From Rheinheimera pacifica (lineage in GTDB: Bacteria; Pseudomonadota; Gammaproteobacteria; Enterobacterales; Alteromonadaceae), in the NCBI RefSeq assembly GCF_900108485.1, contig NZ_FNXF01000002.1, forward strand, positions 62,001 through 126,000: a stretch of 64,000 bases of DNA. The letters are read 5' to 3'. The notes under the pieces were generated by a model. It saw only the letters and a list, made by a program, of their open reading frames with translations, did no database searches and had not been told where the DNA came from. The position numbers were made by a program, and so were the translations under genes. Of the stretch, positions 1-9,525 are shown one piece after another; position 1 is the stretch's first letter, and the number at the start of each line of letters is the position of its first letter.

Positions 1-3000
1 TGGCTGGATGACTCCAGCAACTGGCGGTCATTTTTAATCACCAGCTCAGAGCCGCCTTCGCTCAAATGCAGCTCAAGCCGCAGTAAGGATTCAATAGTAT
101 ATTGCTCATCAGCGCGCAGCAGTTCTACCACATCGGCCAGCGCATTGAGGTACTGCTCGGAAGGCAATGCTTTGCCCGAGGCGCCCCAGTCGTCGTACAG
201 TTTGGCAAAGTGTTTCAGCGGCTGCCAAAAGCCCAGCTCGTCAATGGTAGATAAAATACGCACTTCGGATTTGCTGATGCCTTCGAGCACCAGATCGTCG
301 GCCACCGCTTCGCTTAAACGGCGGCTTTGCAGGGCAATACGGCGGTTAATGTCGCTGAATACGGTAAAAAACTTTTTCAGATCGCCGCCAATGTTTTCGC
401 CCATTTCCAGCAACTGCTGTTGCTGATCCTGTAAGATCCGCAGTAAGTCGGCCAGAATAGGCAATTGCTGGCGTTTACCGGCGTAATCGGGCAGTTTGCG
501 TTTTTCGTGCTCCAGCCGGTCAAGAAACTCACTACCGGCATCTTTACTCAGCGTGGTCTCAAACTGTTCCAGTTGTAATTTTAACTGCTGATCCAGCTTG
601 CTGCGCTGCTCCAGCGCTTCATTGCTGCGGGCTAAACGCTCCACTAAATCGGCTGATGCGGCAAGCGCGGCCGGTGTGACCTCTGCCAGATGCAGCTCTG
701 CCAGTTTTAACAGCAACGGTTTTAACTGGCTTAGCCAGACATCGGCCTGCTGCATTTTTTCCTGCCACTGGCGTTTTTGTTCGTCCAGCCGTTTCTGGCT
801 GGCAGCAAAATCGGCTTTTAACTGGCCAAGCAGTTGGCTGAGCTCACGTTGCTGTTGTTTTAATTCAGTTTCTTTGCTCAGTAACTGTGGCCGCAGCTGC
901 TGCCAGTCCAGTTGCATAAAGCGTTGCCACTGCGTCAGTTCGTCCTGGCGGCTTTCGGTGGCTTTAATATCGGTTTTCAGTTGCTCCTGGCGCTGCTTCA
1001 GCTCGACCAGCCGTTTCGGATCTATGCCCTTGGCCGATAACTCTTCGTTAAATGCTTGCTGCAACTCACTAAGCTGTTGTTTATTGTCGTCGCGCTTGCG
1101 CTCCAGCTGGCGTTCCAGCTCGTCCAGTTGTTCATCAAATACCTGCAGTTCGGCCTGCCAGTCGGCTTTCAGCTCAATTTTTTGTGTTTGATGATCGGCT
1201 TTAAGCGCCTGTAAATCCTGTTGTTGCTGCTGTTGCAGCTTTTCCAGTTGTTGCTGCTGCTCTGCCAGTTCGGCACGCGCACTGGCCTGGCGTTGTTTAA
1301 CCAGCTCGCGCTGCGCAGCTTCCAGCCGGTTACGGGCGTCGCGGGCGTAGTCAATATTCTGCTCAGCCTGGGTATATTGCCACTGCGCCTGCTCCAGTTG
1401 AGCCTGCACCAGCTCGGCTTGCTGATGGCTGTCTTTCAGCGTTTTTTCGGCGGCAGCCTTAGCAGCCGTTGCCTGCTCCAGTTGTTGCTCTGCACTGTGT
1501 ATGCGGTGGCGGATGGCGGCTTCATCCTGAGCGTAGTCGGGCGTGTCTATTGCCGCCAGCTCCAGTTGCAGGCCATAGAGGCTGTCGCCCAGTTCTGCCA
1601 AATGCGGCTGTAAGTCCTGCCGTTCTAATAAACGCTCGTCCAGCACCTTACCTAATTTTTGCTCCCAGCCGCTGTAATGCAGGCGCAGATAATGGCGTAA
1701 ACTGCCCTGCTCCGGCGTAAGCTGGCGGTGTAGTTGCTGCAGTTGTTGTTCAGCCAGATGCCGCGCTTTACTGGCGTGTTCCAGTTGCTTATCGGCCTGT
1801 TCGCGCTGTTGCCGGGCTTGCTGATATTGCTGCTGCAGTTGCTGTACCTGCCGCGCCTGCTGCTGGGCCTGCTGCTGGGTTTGCTCCAGCCGCAGCTCAG
1901 CACTGCGCAATTCATCATGTTCGGTGTCGGTTAACGCCGAATGGCTCAGCTGGCTTTGCAGTACCGCAATACCGTTACTGCACTGGGTTAATTGTTCGGC
2001 AAAGCGCTGTTGTTGTTGCTGTAAACGCTGTTGAAAAGCATTTTCGAGCGCCGAGAGTTTAGTATCTTGCTGCTCGCGGGTGCTGTCTTTTTGCTGTTGC
2101 AGTTGTTTGGCTTTACCGCGCTGCTGCTCACTTAAGCGGTTAAAAGCCTCCAGCAGTTTGGCTTTGCGCTGCTCTAACTGCCGCTCCATATCGCCGTGCT
2201 GCTCTACCATCAGTTGGTATTGCTCCAGCAATTCCTGCAGCGTATCGCGCCACAATGGCAGCGCGTCGGTATCGCGCTGCAGTTTGGCCATATCGCGGCT
2301 TTCAAAATTATCGTACTGCTGTTGCAGCTGATCTAACCGCGCGCTGGTTTCGGTTAAGTCTGCTTCAGCTTTGCTCAGTTTGCTGTTTTGCTCCATCTGC
2401 TGCTGTTCAAACTGCTGCTTTAACTGTTGCAGCTGGCCGCGTAATAGCTGCACCTGTTGCTCGGCATCGGCCTTTTGCAGTTTTTGTTGCTGCTCGTCCT
2501 GCTGCAATAACGGCAGTAACGCGGCCAGTTGGGCTTCAGCGCTGTCCAGTTGTAATGCCAGTTGTTTTAAGCGTTCAAAATCCTGCTGCAGTTTGTCCAG
2601 CCGCATCGACTGGCGCATTTGCTGGATCCACTCGCGCGCCTTGGTGTTTTTCACCTTGGTAGTAGGCAGAGTTACGCCGTCTTCTTCAAAAATGGCCGCT
2701 AACATCGCTTTTAGCGTATCCATTTTGCCTTCTTTGGCATGCACGGCGCTTACCAGCTTTTCAATGTGGCGCAGCTTATGGCCACTGCTGACCAAACTAA
2801 AGCTGGCTGCTAAACGGCGTAATTTTACGCTATCGGCGTTGTTGCCACGCAGCGCGGCAGCGTCGTTCTGAATAATGCTGCGGTATTCACTGGTAGCACT
2901 GATTTTATGCGATACCTGCACATCAGCCAGGCTGCGCATAGCAGCGGCCCAGTCGTTATAGCTGTGGCCTTTTACGCCCTCTGCGGTGTGCTGCAAATAC

Positions 3001-3332
3001 TGCTCACTGTTGTAAGGCGCATTGATAAAGCGGTAATCGACACCGCCATCATTTTTGCGTGTTAATACCACCTGGCAAATATCACCGTTTTCGCGCTGGT
3101 ATTCATACACGATATAGCTGTTAGAAAACGGCAGATAAAATTCATCAAACTTTTTGCGGGTTTTCGGTACCACACGGTTGGGCTGCTCACCAAAAAATAC
3201 CGGCACCAGGCGTTGTAAGGTGGTTTTACCCGAGGCATTAGTACCGCAGATATTGGTGTGTTCATCCAGTTGCAGTTCCACCACTCCAGGCAGGTGGGTG
3301 TGAATAAGCACAATACGAAGTAATTGAGACAT
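1..3332 (-). CDS. Giant coiled-coil ATP-binding protein (SMC/DUF3584-like), 3' end cut by window
   Basis: About 1,110 residues are visible and the frame is still open at base 1, so the C-terminus is missing. The N-terminus reads MSQLLRIVLIHTHLPG and is followed by a Walker A P-loop, GTNASGKTT, at residues 30-38, as in SMC/RecF/Rad50-type ATPases. From about residue 230 onward the protein is an extremely glutamine/leucine/glutamate-rich coiled coil, and the second ATPase half should lie beyond the window. This head plus long coil arrangement fits the DUF3584 family of ATP-binding proteins, which are about 1,200 residues long. The substrate and role are unknown; a DNA-tethering or condensin-like function is only an inference from architecture. 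The start ATG is the first one ahead of the conserved beta-strand leading into the P-loop. It is transcribed away from the porin/tct operon and no partner gene (such as MukE/F or Wadjet subunits) is visible. Confidence 0.75.
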   Translation of the reverse strand, partial: MSQLLRIVLIHTHLPGVVELQLDEHTNICGTNASGKTTLQRLVPVFFGEQPNRVVPKTRKKFDEFYLPFSNSYIVYEYQRENGDICQVVLTRKNDGGVDYRFINAPYNSEQYLQHTAEGVKGHSYNDWAAAMRSLADVQVSHKISATSEYRSIIQNDAAALRGNNADSVKLRRLAASFSLVSSGHKLRHIEKLVSAVHAKEGKMDTLKAMLAAIFEEDGVTLPTTKVKNTKAREWIQQMRQSMRLDKLQQDFERLKQLALQLDSAEAQLAALLPLLQQDEQQQKLQKADAEQQVQLLRGQLQQLKQQFEQQQMEQNSKLSKAEADLTETSARLDQLQQQYDNFESRDMAKLQRDTDALPLWRDTLQELLEQYQLMVEQHGDMERQLEQRKAKLLEAFNRLSEQQRGKAKQLQQQKDSTREQQDTKLSALENAFQQRLQQQQQRFAEQLTQCSNGIAVLQSQLSHSALTDTEHDELRSAELRLEQTQQQAQQQARQVQQLQQQYQQARQQREQADKQLEHASKARHLAEQQLQQLHRQLTPEQGSLRHYLRLHYSGWEQKLGKVLDERLLERQDLQPHLAELGDSLYGLQLELAAIDTPDYAQDEAAIRHRIHSAEQQLEQATAAKAAAEKTLKDSHQQAELVQAQLEQAQWQYTQAEQNIDYARDARNRLEAAQRELVKQRQASARAELAEQQQQLEKLQQQQQQDLQALKADHQTQKIELKADWQAELQVFDEQLDELERQLERKRDDNKQQLSELQQAFNEELSAKGIDPKRLVELKQRQEQLKTDIKATESRQDELTQWQRFMQLDWQQLRPQLLSKETELKQQQRELSQLLGQLKADFAASQKRLDEQKRQWQEKMQQADVWLSQLKPLLLKLAELHLAEVTPAALAASADLVERLARSNEALEQRSKLDQQLKLQLEQFETTLSKDAGSEFLDRLEHEKRKLPDYAGKRQQLPILADLLRILQDQQQQLLEMGENIGGDLKKFFTVFSDINRRIALQSRRLSEAVADDLVLEGISKSEVRILSTIDELGFWQPLKHFAKLYDDWGASGKALPSEQYLNALADVVELLRADEQYTIESLLRLELHLSEGGSELVIKNDRQLLESSS

Positions 3333-3462
3333 AGCGCATCCTGTCAGCGGTGCAATCACTGCGCACCGCAGTCAATATTTTAATGCGGCTTATTATCCAT
3401 GGAATGCGGCTAAATGCCAGTTTGAAAAGCGCTGGCAGCACAACAAGCCACCGCACCACTAA

Positions 3463-3483
3463 TGTGCATGAACAAAATGCACA
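3463..3483. promoter_or_regulatory. Inverted repeat TGTGCAT-N7-ATGCACA upstream of the porin/tct operon
   Basis: A perfect 7-bp inverted repeat with a 7-bp spacer lies about 140 bp before the porin start, in the divergent gap between the ATPase and porin genes. It is a candidate operator for the two-component regulator encoded downstream (9522-10232) or for another dimeric regulator. The assignment rests on position and symmetry only. Confidence 0.3.
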
Positions 3484-3625
3484 AAATCAGCAAAACGCTC
3501 TAATTGCAGCTTAAGCACACAATGTTGAGCAAAACCCTGTTTGCTTCCAGGCTTGCGTTGCGGCCTGAGTTCATTTGCTGTTCAGCCGCTACAAAAATAA
3601 AACTATGATCAACAGGGCTGGATAG

Positions 3626-4870
3626 ATGAAACCATATAATACACTTTTGCCGGTGCTCGCATTGTCGTGCCTGGCGGCACCGTCGTACGCCACTGAAACC
3701 GAACAAGATTTAGCGGCACAGGTTGCCAAACTCAGCGAACAGGTAGCTGAACTGCAAAAACAGGCTGACTCCCCTGCTATCAGTTTCAGCGGCCGCGTAC
3801 AGCTGGATTACAACTGGTTTAACGGCGCCTATAACGCCAATGAAAACGGCAGCAGCGGCAGTGATTTATTTCCACGCCGCGTGCGGGCGGCGATAGATTC
3901 AGAATTTGAAAACTGGGACCACACCTTACTGCTGGAATTTGCCGAAGGCACCGCCGAAATTATTATGGCGCGGGTGCGCTATTCCGGTTTCGACAATGGC
4001 CTGCGCCTGCAATTTGGTAAATTGCGCGAAGATATCTCACTTAACGCCCTCACCAGCAGCAACAATATCAGCCTGATTGAACGCAGCAGCCTGGCCGATA
4101 CCTTCTCACCTTACTTCCGCTGGGGCGCATCGGCGTATCAGTACAATAAAGACAACGGCCTACGCTGGGCGTTGGGGGTATATAAAAATGATGCTTTTGG
4201 CTCAGACGGCGAAGATGACAGCGGCAAGTTAGCGCTGGCCTACACCGGCCGCTTAACCTGGTCGAAAACCTCTGCCGATCAGGTGTGGCACCTGGGTGCC
4301 TGGCATTCGCAGCGCGATATGGGCGGCAATGAACTGGCAGCACGGGTTGCCCGCGGCGAACTGCGGGAAACTGCAGTACGGCTGGTTGATTATGCCGCCG
4401 GTGGCGATGTGGTCGCGCTGGACAGTTTACGCCAGTCCGGATTGGAGCTGGCTTATCAGCTGCGCAGCCTGACAGTGGAAGCGGAATACGCCCAACGCAC
4501 ACTGAATACCTTCGATAACAGCAGCCTGCTTGATGGCACCGATCACAGCGGTTATCACCTCAGTGTCAGCTTTTTTCCGGGCGGGCAGCAACGCCCTTAC
4601 AGTGCTGGCTCTGCCGTATTTGGCCAGCCGAAAGACATCCGCAATGCCTGGGAGCTGGTAGCCCGTGTCAGCCAGCTTGACACCGCCAACGCGGGTCAGG
4701 GTACCGATGTCACCACTTACACCCTCGGCGGCGCTTATTACCTCAACCCGAAAGTAAAATTTATGGCCAACCTGATGCACAGCAGCGTGTCTGGCGCAGG
4801 CCAGCAGGCGCTTAGCGGCGAAGAAGACAGCGGCACCGGCTTTGCCGCCCGCGTACAGTACTTATTCTAG
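3626..4870 (+). CDS. Outer-membrane porin, OprP/OprO-like, of a tct operon
   Basis: 414 residues. A signal peptide (MKPYNTLLPVLALSCLAAPSYA) is followed by a short heptad stretch, LAAQVAKLSEQVAELQKQ (about residues 29-46), typical of the trimerising N-terminal coil of phosphate-selective-porin-like proteins. The rest shows alternating hydrophobic/polar strands with aromatic girdles and ends in FAARVQYLF, the terminal-Phe beta-barrel signature. It begins the operon with tctC (11 nt gap), so it probably lets the tct substrate, likely a tri- or dicarboxylate, cross the outer membrane. Substrate specificity cannot be read from the sequence. The phosphate link of the family name need not apply here. 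Confidence 0.8.
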   Translation: MKPYNTLLPVLALSCLAAPSYATETEQDLAAQVAKLSEQVAELQKQADSPAISFSGRVQLDYNWFNGAYNANENGSSGSDLFPRRVRAAIDSEFENWDHTLLLEFAEGTAEIIMARVRYSGFDNGLRLQFGKLREDISLNALTSSNNISLIERSSLADTFSPYFRWGASAYQYNKDNGLRWALGVYKNDAFGSDGEDDSGKLALAYTGRLTWSKTSADQVWHLGAWHSQRDMGGNELAARVARGELRETAVRLVDYAAGGDVVALDSLRQSGLELAYQLRSLTVEAEYAQRTLNTFDNSSLLDGTDHSGYHLSVSFFPGGQQRPYSAGSAVFGQPKDIRNAWELVARVSQLDTANAGQGTDVTTYTLGGAYYLNPKVKFMANLMHSSVSGAGQQALSGEEDSGTGFAARVQYLF

Positions 4871-4881
4871 GAAACCTTATT

Positions 4882-5847
4882 ATGAAGATGATCAGCTTAC
4901 TGAAAAAATCCGTTCTTGCAGCGGTACTGGCGGGCTTTTGCCACAGCGCACTGGCCGAACTGCACATTATTATTCCCGGCGGCCCCGGTGGCGGCTGGGA
5001 CACCACAGCACGTAGTGTAGGTGAAGCACTGATGAAATCAGGCCTGGAAAGCCGTACTTCATTTCAGAATATGTCTGGCGGCGGCGGTGGCCGCGCTATT
5101 GCCTATATGATTGAAATAGGTAACAAGAAAAACGACATTCTGATGGTGAATTCTACCCCGATCGTGATCCGCGCTTTGTCGGGTGCCATTCCGTTCAGCC
5201 ACCGCGACTTAACCCCGGTAGCTAACCTGATAGCCGACTACGGCGCCTTTGTAGTACGTAACGACTCGCCACTAACCAGCTGGCAGCAGGTGATTGAGCA
5301 GTTGAAAGTTAACCCGTCCAGTTTAAAGTTTGCCGGTGGCTCGGCGCGCGGCAGTATGGATCATCTGGTGGCAGCGCAGGCTATTGCAGCAGCCGGCATC
5401 CCCGGCCGCAACCTGCGCTATATCCCTTACGACGCTGGCGGCCAGGCAAAAGCCGGTTTGCTGTCAGGTGAAGTAGAGCTGCTGTCTACCGGGTTAAGTG
5501 AAGCACTGGAGCTGGCCAACGGCGGCCAGGCGCGCATTCTGGCGATGACGGCAGAGCAGCCGGTGGCTGATTACCCGGAGATCCCTACGCTGCAGTCGCT
5601 CGGTTATGACATGAGCTTTACTAACTGGCGTGGTTTTTTCGCCGCCCCCGGCACTGCGCCAGAGCAAATAGCCGCCTATAACGACACACTACAGAAAATG
5701 CTGCAAACGCCTGAATGGGAAACCGTACGCGCACGTAACGGCTGGCTCAACCTGTATCAGGGGCCGGAGGAGTTTGCTGCCGCACTGGCCGAACAAGAGC
5801 AGGAACTTAAGCAGGTCATGCTGGACCTGGGTTTTATCCGTAACTAA
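4882..5847 (+). CDS. tctC: Tripartite tricarboxylate transporter substrate-binding protein TctC
   Basis: 321 residues. A Sec signal peptide (to about residue 25, ending ALA) precedes the family's N-terminal strand and glycine loop, IIIPGGPGGGWDTTAR (residues 29-44), which contacts the carboxylate ligand in Bug/TctC proteins. The length matches the family's usual 300-330. It acts in the periplasm, delivering ligand to the TctB/TctA membrane pair encoded next. It starts 11 nt after the porin and ends 15 nt before tctB, so all four genes are one transcript. The ligand is probably a tricarboxylate such as citrate, judging from the family and the CitA/B-like regulators, but this is not proven. Confidence 0.88.
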   Translation: MKMISLLKKSVLAAVLAGFCHSALAELHIIIPGGPGGGWDTTARSVGEALMKSGLESRTSFQNMSGGGGGRAIAYMIEIGNKKNDILMVNSTPIVIRALSGAIPFSHRDLTPVANLIADYGAFVVRNDSPLTSWQQVIEQLKVNPSSLKFAGGSARGSMDHLVAAQAIAAAGIPGRNLRYIPYDAGGQAKAGLLSGEVELLSTGLSEALELANGGQARILAMTAEQPVADYPEIPTLQSLGYDMSFTNWRGFFAAPGTAPEQIAAYNDTLQKMLQTPEWETVRARNGWLNLYQGPEEFAAALAEQEQELKQVMLDLGFIRN

Positions 5848-5862
5848 CCGTCAGAGGCAGCA

Positions 5863-6333
5863 ATGTTAAATCGCGATACGTTAGGCGCACTGATTTTCCT
5901 GGCATTTTTCACCGCTTATGCAGTGTTTGCCTGGCAAATTCCGTTGCTGCCGTTTGAAGAAATGGACGCCGTTAACTCGGCGTCTATCCCCAAAGTTTAT
6001 GCCGTGCTGGGGCTGATATTCAGCCTGCTGGCACTGCTGGCACAAGCTATTAAGCGCCAGCATAACCGCGACGCTGGCTGGCCACAGATTAACCGCAGAA
6101 GCATCGGCCAAACCGCGATATTGCTGCTGTTAATGTGGGTTTATACCGCGTTACTGGAACCTATCGGCTTTTTGCTGGCAACCTCTGCGTTTTTGTCTGC
6201 CGGCTTTTTTATTATGGGTGAACGCCGCTGGCGCGTGTTGCTGCTGGCCTCGGTGCCGGTTGCCGTGGTGTTCTGGCTGATTATGACAAAGTTGCTGGGG
6301 ATCTATCTGGTACCCGGCGAACTGTGGAGTTAA
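5863..6333 (+). CDS. tctB: Tripartite tricarboxylate transporter small membrane subunit TctB
   Basis: 156 residues with four predicted transmembrane helices (about residues 7-25, 43-62, 84-101 and 106-145 as two short helices). This is the standard size and topology of TctB, the poorly conserved small inner-membrane subunit of TTT transporters. Identification leans on its place between tctC and tctA, with only 3 nt before tctA, as well as on hydropathy. It is required by the family model to assemble with TctA; no catalytic motif is expected. Confidence 0.85.
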   Translation: MLNRDTLGALIFLAFFTAYAVFAWQIPLLPFEEMDAVNSASIPKVYAVLGLIFSLLALLAQAIKRQHNRDAGWPQINRRSIGQTAILLLLMWVYTALLEPIGFLLATSAFLSAGFFIMGERRWRVLLLASVPVAVVFWLIMTKLLGIYLVPGELWS

Positions 6334-6336
6334 CTT

Positions 6337-7845
6337 ATGTTAGATGGCATTTTACTGGGTCTGTCGACCGCCCTGCAGTGGCAGAATCTGCTATACGTTA
6401 TTGCCGGTTGTTTTGTCGGTACCTTTATCGGCATGCTGCCCGGCCTTGGGCCCATTACCGCTATTGCACTGATGATCCCCATTACTTACAGCATTGACCC
6501 CAGCTCAGGCATGATACTGATGGCAGGGGTTTATTACGGCGCTATTTTCGGTGGCTCTACCTCGTCTATTTTAATTAACGCACCCGGCGTAGCTGGCACG
6601 GTGGCGTCATCGTTTGACGGCTATCCGCTGGCCAAACAAGGCATGGCCGGTAAAGCACTGGCCATTGCTGCCTGGGCGTCGTTTACCGGCGGTACTATCG
6701 GTGCGTTATTGCTGATGCTGGCCGCCCCCACGCTGGCTAAAGTCTCGCTAAGCTTTCAATCGGCCGACTATGTGGCGCTAATGTGTTTGGGCCTGACCGC
6801 CATAGCAGCGTTTTCTAACAAAGGTACCTTTTTAAAAGCCATGATGATGACAGTGTTCGGCCTGACATTATCTACCGTCGGCATAGACCCGTCTTCCGGC
6901 ACCGAGCGCTTTACTTTTGGCAATACCGACCTGCTGGACGGCATCTCGTTTTTACTGATTGCCATGTCGACCTTTGCGCTGGCCGAAGCCCTGAGCAATG
7001 TACTGAAACCGGAAGTAAAACAAGCCAACAGCGAACAACCGATGCAAATTGGCTCTATCCGCTTAAGCAAAGCGGAAGTAAAAGAAATCAGCCCGGCTGT
7101 TGGCCGCTCATCAATACTGGGTTTTATTATCGGCGTACTGCCGGGTGCCGGTGCCACTATTGCCAGCTTTATGGCTTATGCTGCCGAGCGTAATCTGGCC
7201 CCCAAAGCCTTACAGGAAAAATTCGGCAAAGGCGCATTGCGTGGCCTGGCCGCGCCGGAGTCGGCCAATAACGCCGCCTGTACCGGATCTTTTGTGCCAC
7301 TGCTCACGCTGGGTATTCCGGGCTCCGGCACCACGGCCATTATGCTGGGTGCCTTAATTGCCTATGGTATTCAGCCGGGGCCAATGCTGATGCAGGACAA
7401 CCCCGATGTATTCTGGGCGGTAATTATCAGTATGTATTTGGGTAATATAGTGCTGCTTATTCTTAACCTGCCGCTGATCCCATATCTGGCGCGGGTGCTG
7501 ATTATGCCCAAAGCTATCCTGACTATGATGATCCTGTTTTTCAGCCTGATTGGCGTTTATCTGGTGTCGTTTAATACCTTTGACCTGTTTATGATGATTG
7601 GCTTTGCGCTGGTTGCCTTGGTGCTGCGCCTGCTGGCGTTCCCGATGGCGCCGCTGCTGCTGGGGTTTATCCTCGGTGATATGATCGAAAGTAACTTTCG
7701 CCGCGCCATGATGACATCAGACGGCTCACTGAGTATCTTCTGGGATAAGCCACTGACACTGGGTATTATGCTGCTGGCTATCGTGGTACTGGCTATGCCG
7801 TTGCTAAGCTTTTTACGCTTACGTAAAGCGGCGCTGAAACAGTAA
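6337..7845 (+). CDS. tctA: Tripartite tricarboxylate transporter large membrane subunit TctA
   Basis: 502 residues, about 12 transmembrane helices. Two TctA hallmark loops are visible: GMLPGLGPITAIAL near residue 33 and, in the second half, GVLPGAGATIASF near residue 267, the internal repeat of this family. The motif YGAIFGGSTSSILINAPG (about residues 67-84) is also characteristic. It is the ion-coupled permease of the porin-tctCBA operon. The gene ends just before a long perfect palindrome (7851-7895) that separates it from the two-component genes. Confidence 0.92.
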   Translation: MLDGILLGLSTALQWQNLLYVIAGCFVGTFIGMLPGLGPITAIALMIPITYSIDPSSGMILMAGVYYGAIFGGSTSSILINAPGVAGTVASSFDGYPLAKQGMAGKALAIAAWASFTGGTIGALLLMLAAPTLAKVSLSFQSADYVALMCLGLTAIAAFSNKGTFLKAMMMTVFGLTLSTVGIDPSSGTERFTFGNTDLLDGISFLLIAMSTFALAEALSNVLKPEVKQANSEQPMQIGSIRLSKAEVKEISPAVGRSSILGFIIGVLPGAGATIASFMAYAAERNLAPKALQEKFGKGALRGLAAPESANNAACTGSFVPLLTLGIPGSGTTAIMLGALIAYGIQPGPMLMQDNPDVFWAVIISMYLGNIVLLILNLPLIPYLARVLIMPKAILTMMILFFSLIGVYLVSFNTFDLFMMIGFALVALVLRLLAFPMAPLLLGFILGDMIESNFRRAMMTSDGSLSIFWDKPLTLGIMLLAIVVLAMPLLSFLRLRKAALKQ

Positions 7846-7850
7846 GATAA

Positions 7851-7895
7851 AGAGAACCGGCTTACTCTAAGTTAGCGTGAGTAAGCCGGTTCTCT
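7851..7895. terminator. 17-bp perfect stem-loop between tctA and the sensor kinase
   Basis: The arms 7851-7867 and 7879-7895 are exact reverse complements (17 bp) around an 11-nt loop. It starts 5 nt after the tctA stop and ends 31 nt before the kinase ATG. There is no T-run on either side, so it may be an mRNA-stabilising hairpin or partial terminator that lowers kinase expression relative to the transporter, or a protein-binding palindrome. Structure is seen; function is inferred. Confidence 0.6.
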
Positions 7896-7926
7896 GAGCT
7901 AAGTGCGAATATGCAGCAGGAACAGT

Positions 7927-9525
7927 ATGAAACGACCTAAAAAGCTCGAAACAAGGTTAATTCTCTGGGTTACCGGCCTGTGCCTGCTGCAATTGCTGGT
8001 ATTTGGCAGCATAGTGTATGCGTTGCTGGCAGAAAACCTGCAACAGCAAACCGGTGAACGGGCGTTAACACTGGCCAACGCCGTGGCCAACCGGCCCGAT
8101 GTGCAACGCGCCTTGCTGCAACAACGGGCCGATGCCAACCTGCTTAATACTGTAGAACAATTGCGCCAGCATACCGGCGCCGACTTTATTGTAATTGGCG
8201 ATACTGCCCAGCTGCGGCTGGTGCACCCGGACAGCAGCAAAATTGGCCTGCCAATGGTCGGCGATGACAGCCAGCGTGCGCTTAGCGGCGAGCGTTATAT
8301 TTCTGAAGCCACCGGCAGTTTAGGTTTGTCTATCCGCGGCAAGGTGCCGGTGCTAAGCGACAGCGGCGCTATTATTGGTTTGGTGTCGGTAGGCTATTTA
8401 GAGCAATCTATCCGGCCTTTGTTGTACAGCCACGGCTTGCAGTTACTGCTACTGGGCTTATTGCTGGTGGCATTAAGTATATTTAGCTCTATCTGGATCA
8501 GCCGCCGTGTACGCCATGCTATTTTTGGCCTGCAGCCGGATGAAATCGGCCGGTTATTTGCCGAGCAGGAAGCCATTTTAAATACCGTGCGCTCCGGCAT
8601 TATCGCGGTAGACCCGGATGGCCGTATCCGCAAGCTGAACCAACGCGCTTGTGAAATTCTTGAACTGGCGCCAGCACGGCATAACGGCAAACTCAGCCTG
8701 CATGAAGTCCTGCCCGCTCACAGCGCTTATCTGCTGGCCGATCAACACCTGCCGATCCGCGGTTTCGAGCTGTTTGCTGCCGGTAAACGCATTGTGATGG
8801 GCCGCTCGGTATTGCAGGTACAGGGCCAAACCGACGGCGTACTACTAAGCATGCGCCCGGTGGATGAGCTGGAATACCTAAGCCAGCAACTGGCCAAGTT
8901 GCAAGAATTTGCCGAGCTGCTGCGGGTGCAAACCCACGACTACGCCAATAAACTCAACACCCTGGGCGCATTAATCCAGATGGGCGCCTACGATAAAGCC
9001 ATAGAGCTGATTGGCCAGGAATCGCAGGGCTTTCAGGCACAAATTCATAACCTGCTCGAGCATATCAGCGAGCCTTTGATTGCCGGGTTGTTACTGGGTA
9101 AACACCATAAAGCCCGTGAAATGAATATCCGCTTTGAAGTTAGCAGCGACAGCCAGCTAGCCTCCATCCAGCGCCAGGACATGGCAGAACTGGTATCTAT
9201 ATTGGGTAACCTGATCGACAACGCCCTGGAAGCAGCGCAAAATGCAGTGCGCTTTAGGGCGCCGGCGGTACGGGTAACGCTGGATGATGTCGGTACTAAC
9301 CTGATTTTTGATGTTGAAGACAGCGGCTTTGGCCTGGCAGCCGATCTGGACACCATTTTTACGCCACAGTACAGCTCTAAAAGCGATGCCCGCCACGGCA
9401 TTGGTATGTATCTGGTAAAAACCCACCTTGACGCTTGCCACGGCACGCTGGAAGTGGGTAAGTCTGATCTTGGCGGCGCCAGGCTCAGTGTGTTTATTCC
9501 CAAACACGGCAGGCAAAACGCATGA
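7927..9525 (+). CDS. Sensor histidine kinase, CitA/DcuS type, of the tct locus
   Basis: 532 residues from the chosen ATG, which has an AGGA ribosome site just upstream; a GTG 24 nt earlier in frame is possible. Order: N-terminal transmembrane helix (about 12-35), periplasmic sensor domain of about 130 residues (PDC/CitAP type), second helix (about 170-192), PAS domain, then the kinase core. The H-box reads RVQTHDYANKLNTLGAL, the CitA/DcuS pattern, and the ATPase domain has NLIDNALEAA (N box), DSGFGL (G1) and HGIGMYLVK (G2). Family members sense citrate or C4-dicarboxylates outside the cell. Its stop overlaps the response-regulator start (ATGA), and the pair sits beside the transporter it most likely controls. 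Confidence 0.87.
   Translation: MKRPKKLETRLILWVTGLCLLQLLVFGSIVYALLAENLQQQTGERALTLANAVANRPDVQRALLQQRADANLLNTVEQLRQHTGADFIVIGDTAQLRLVHPDSSKIGLPMVGDDSQRALSGERYISEATGSLGLSIRGKVPVLSDSGAIIGLVSVGYLEQSIRPLLYSHGLQLLLLGLLLVALSIFSSIWISRRVRHAIFGLQPDEIGRLFAEQEAILNTVRSGIIAVDPDGRIRKLNQRACEILELAPARHNGKLSLHEVLPAHSAYLLADQHLPIRGFELFAAGKRIVMGRSVLQVQGQTDGVLLSMRPVDELEYLSQQLAKLQEFAELLRVQTHDYANKLNTLGALIQMGAYDKAIELIGQESQGFQAQIHNLLEHISEPLIAGLLLGKHHKAREMNIRFEVSSDSQLASIQRQDMAELVSILGNLIDNALEAAQNAVRFRAPAVRVTLDDVGTNLIFDVEDSGFGLAADLDTIFTPQYSSKSDARHGIGMYLVKTHLDACHGTLEVGKSDLGGARLSVFIPKHGRQNA

Noticed and set aside
598-2871. Several long Ser/Cys/Leu-rich frames on the plus strand
   Set aside because: They are antisense shadows of the Gln-rich coiled coil of the minus-strand ATPase; Ser, Cys and Leu runs arise from reading CAG/CTG repeats in other frames.
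3500-3706. A 68-residue minus-strand frame in the porin upstream region
   Set aside because: It overlaps the porin start on the other strand and has no ribosome site or conserved features.
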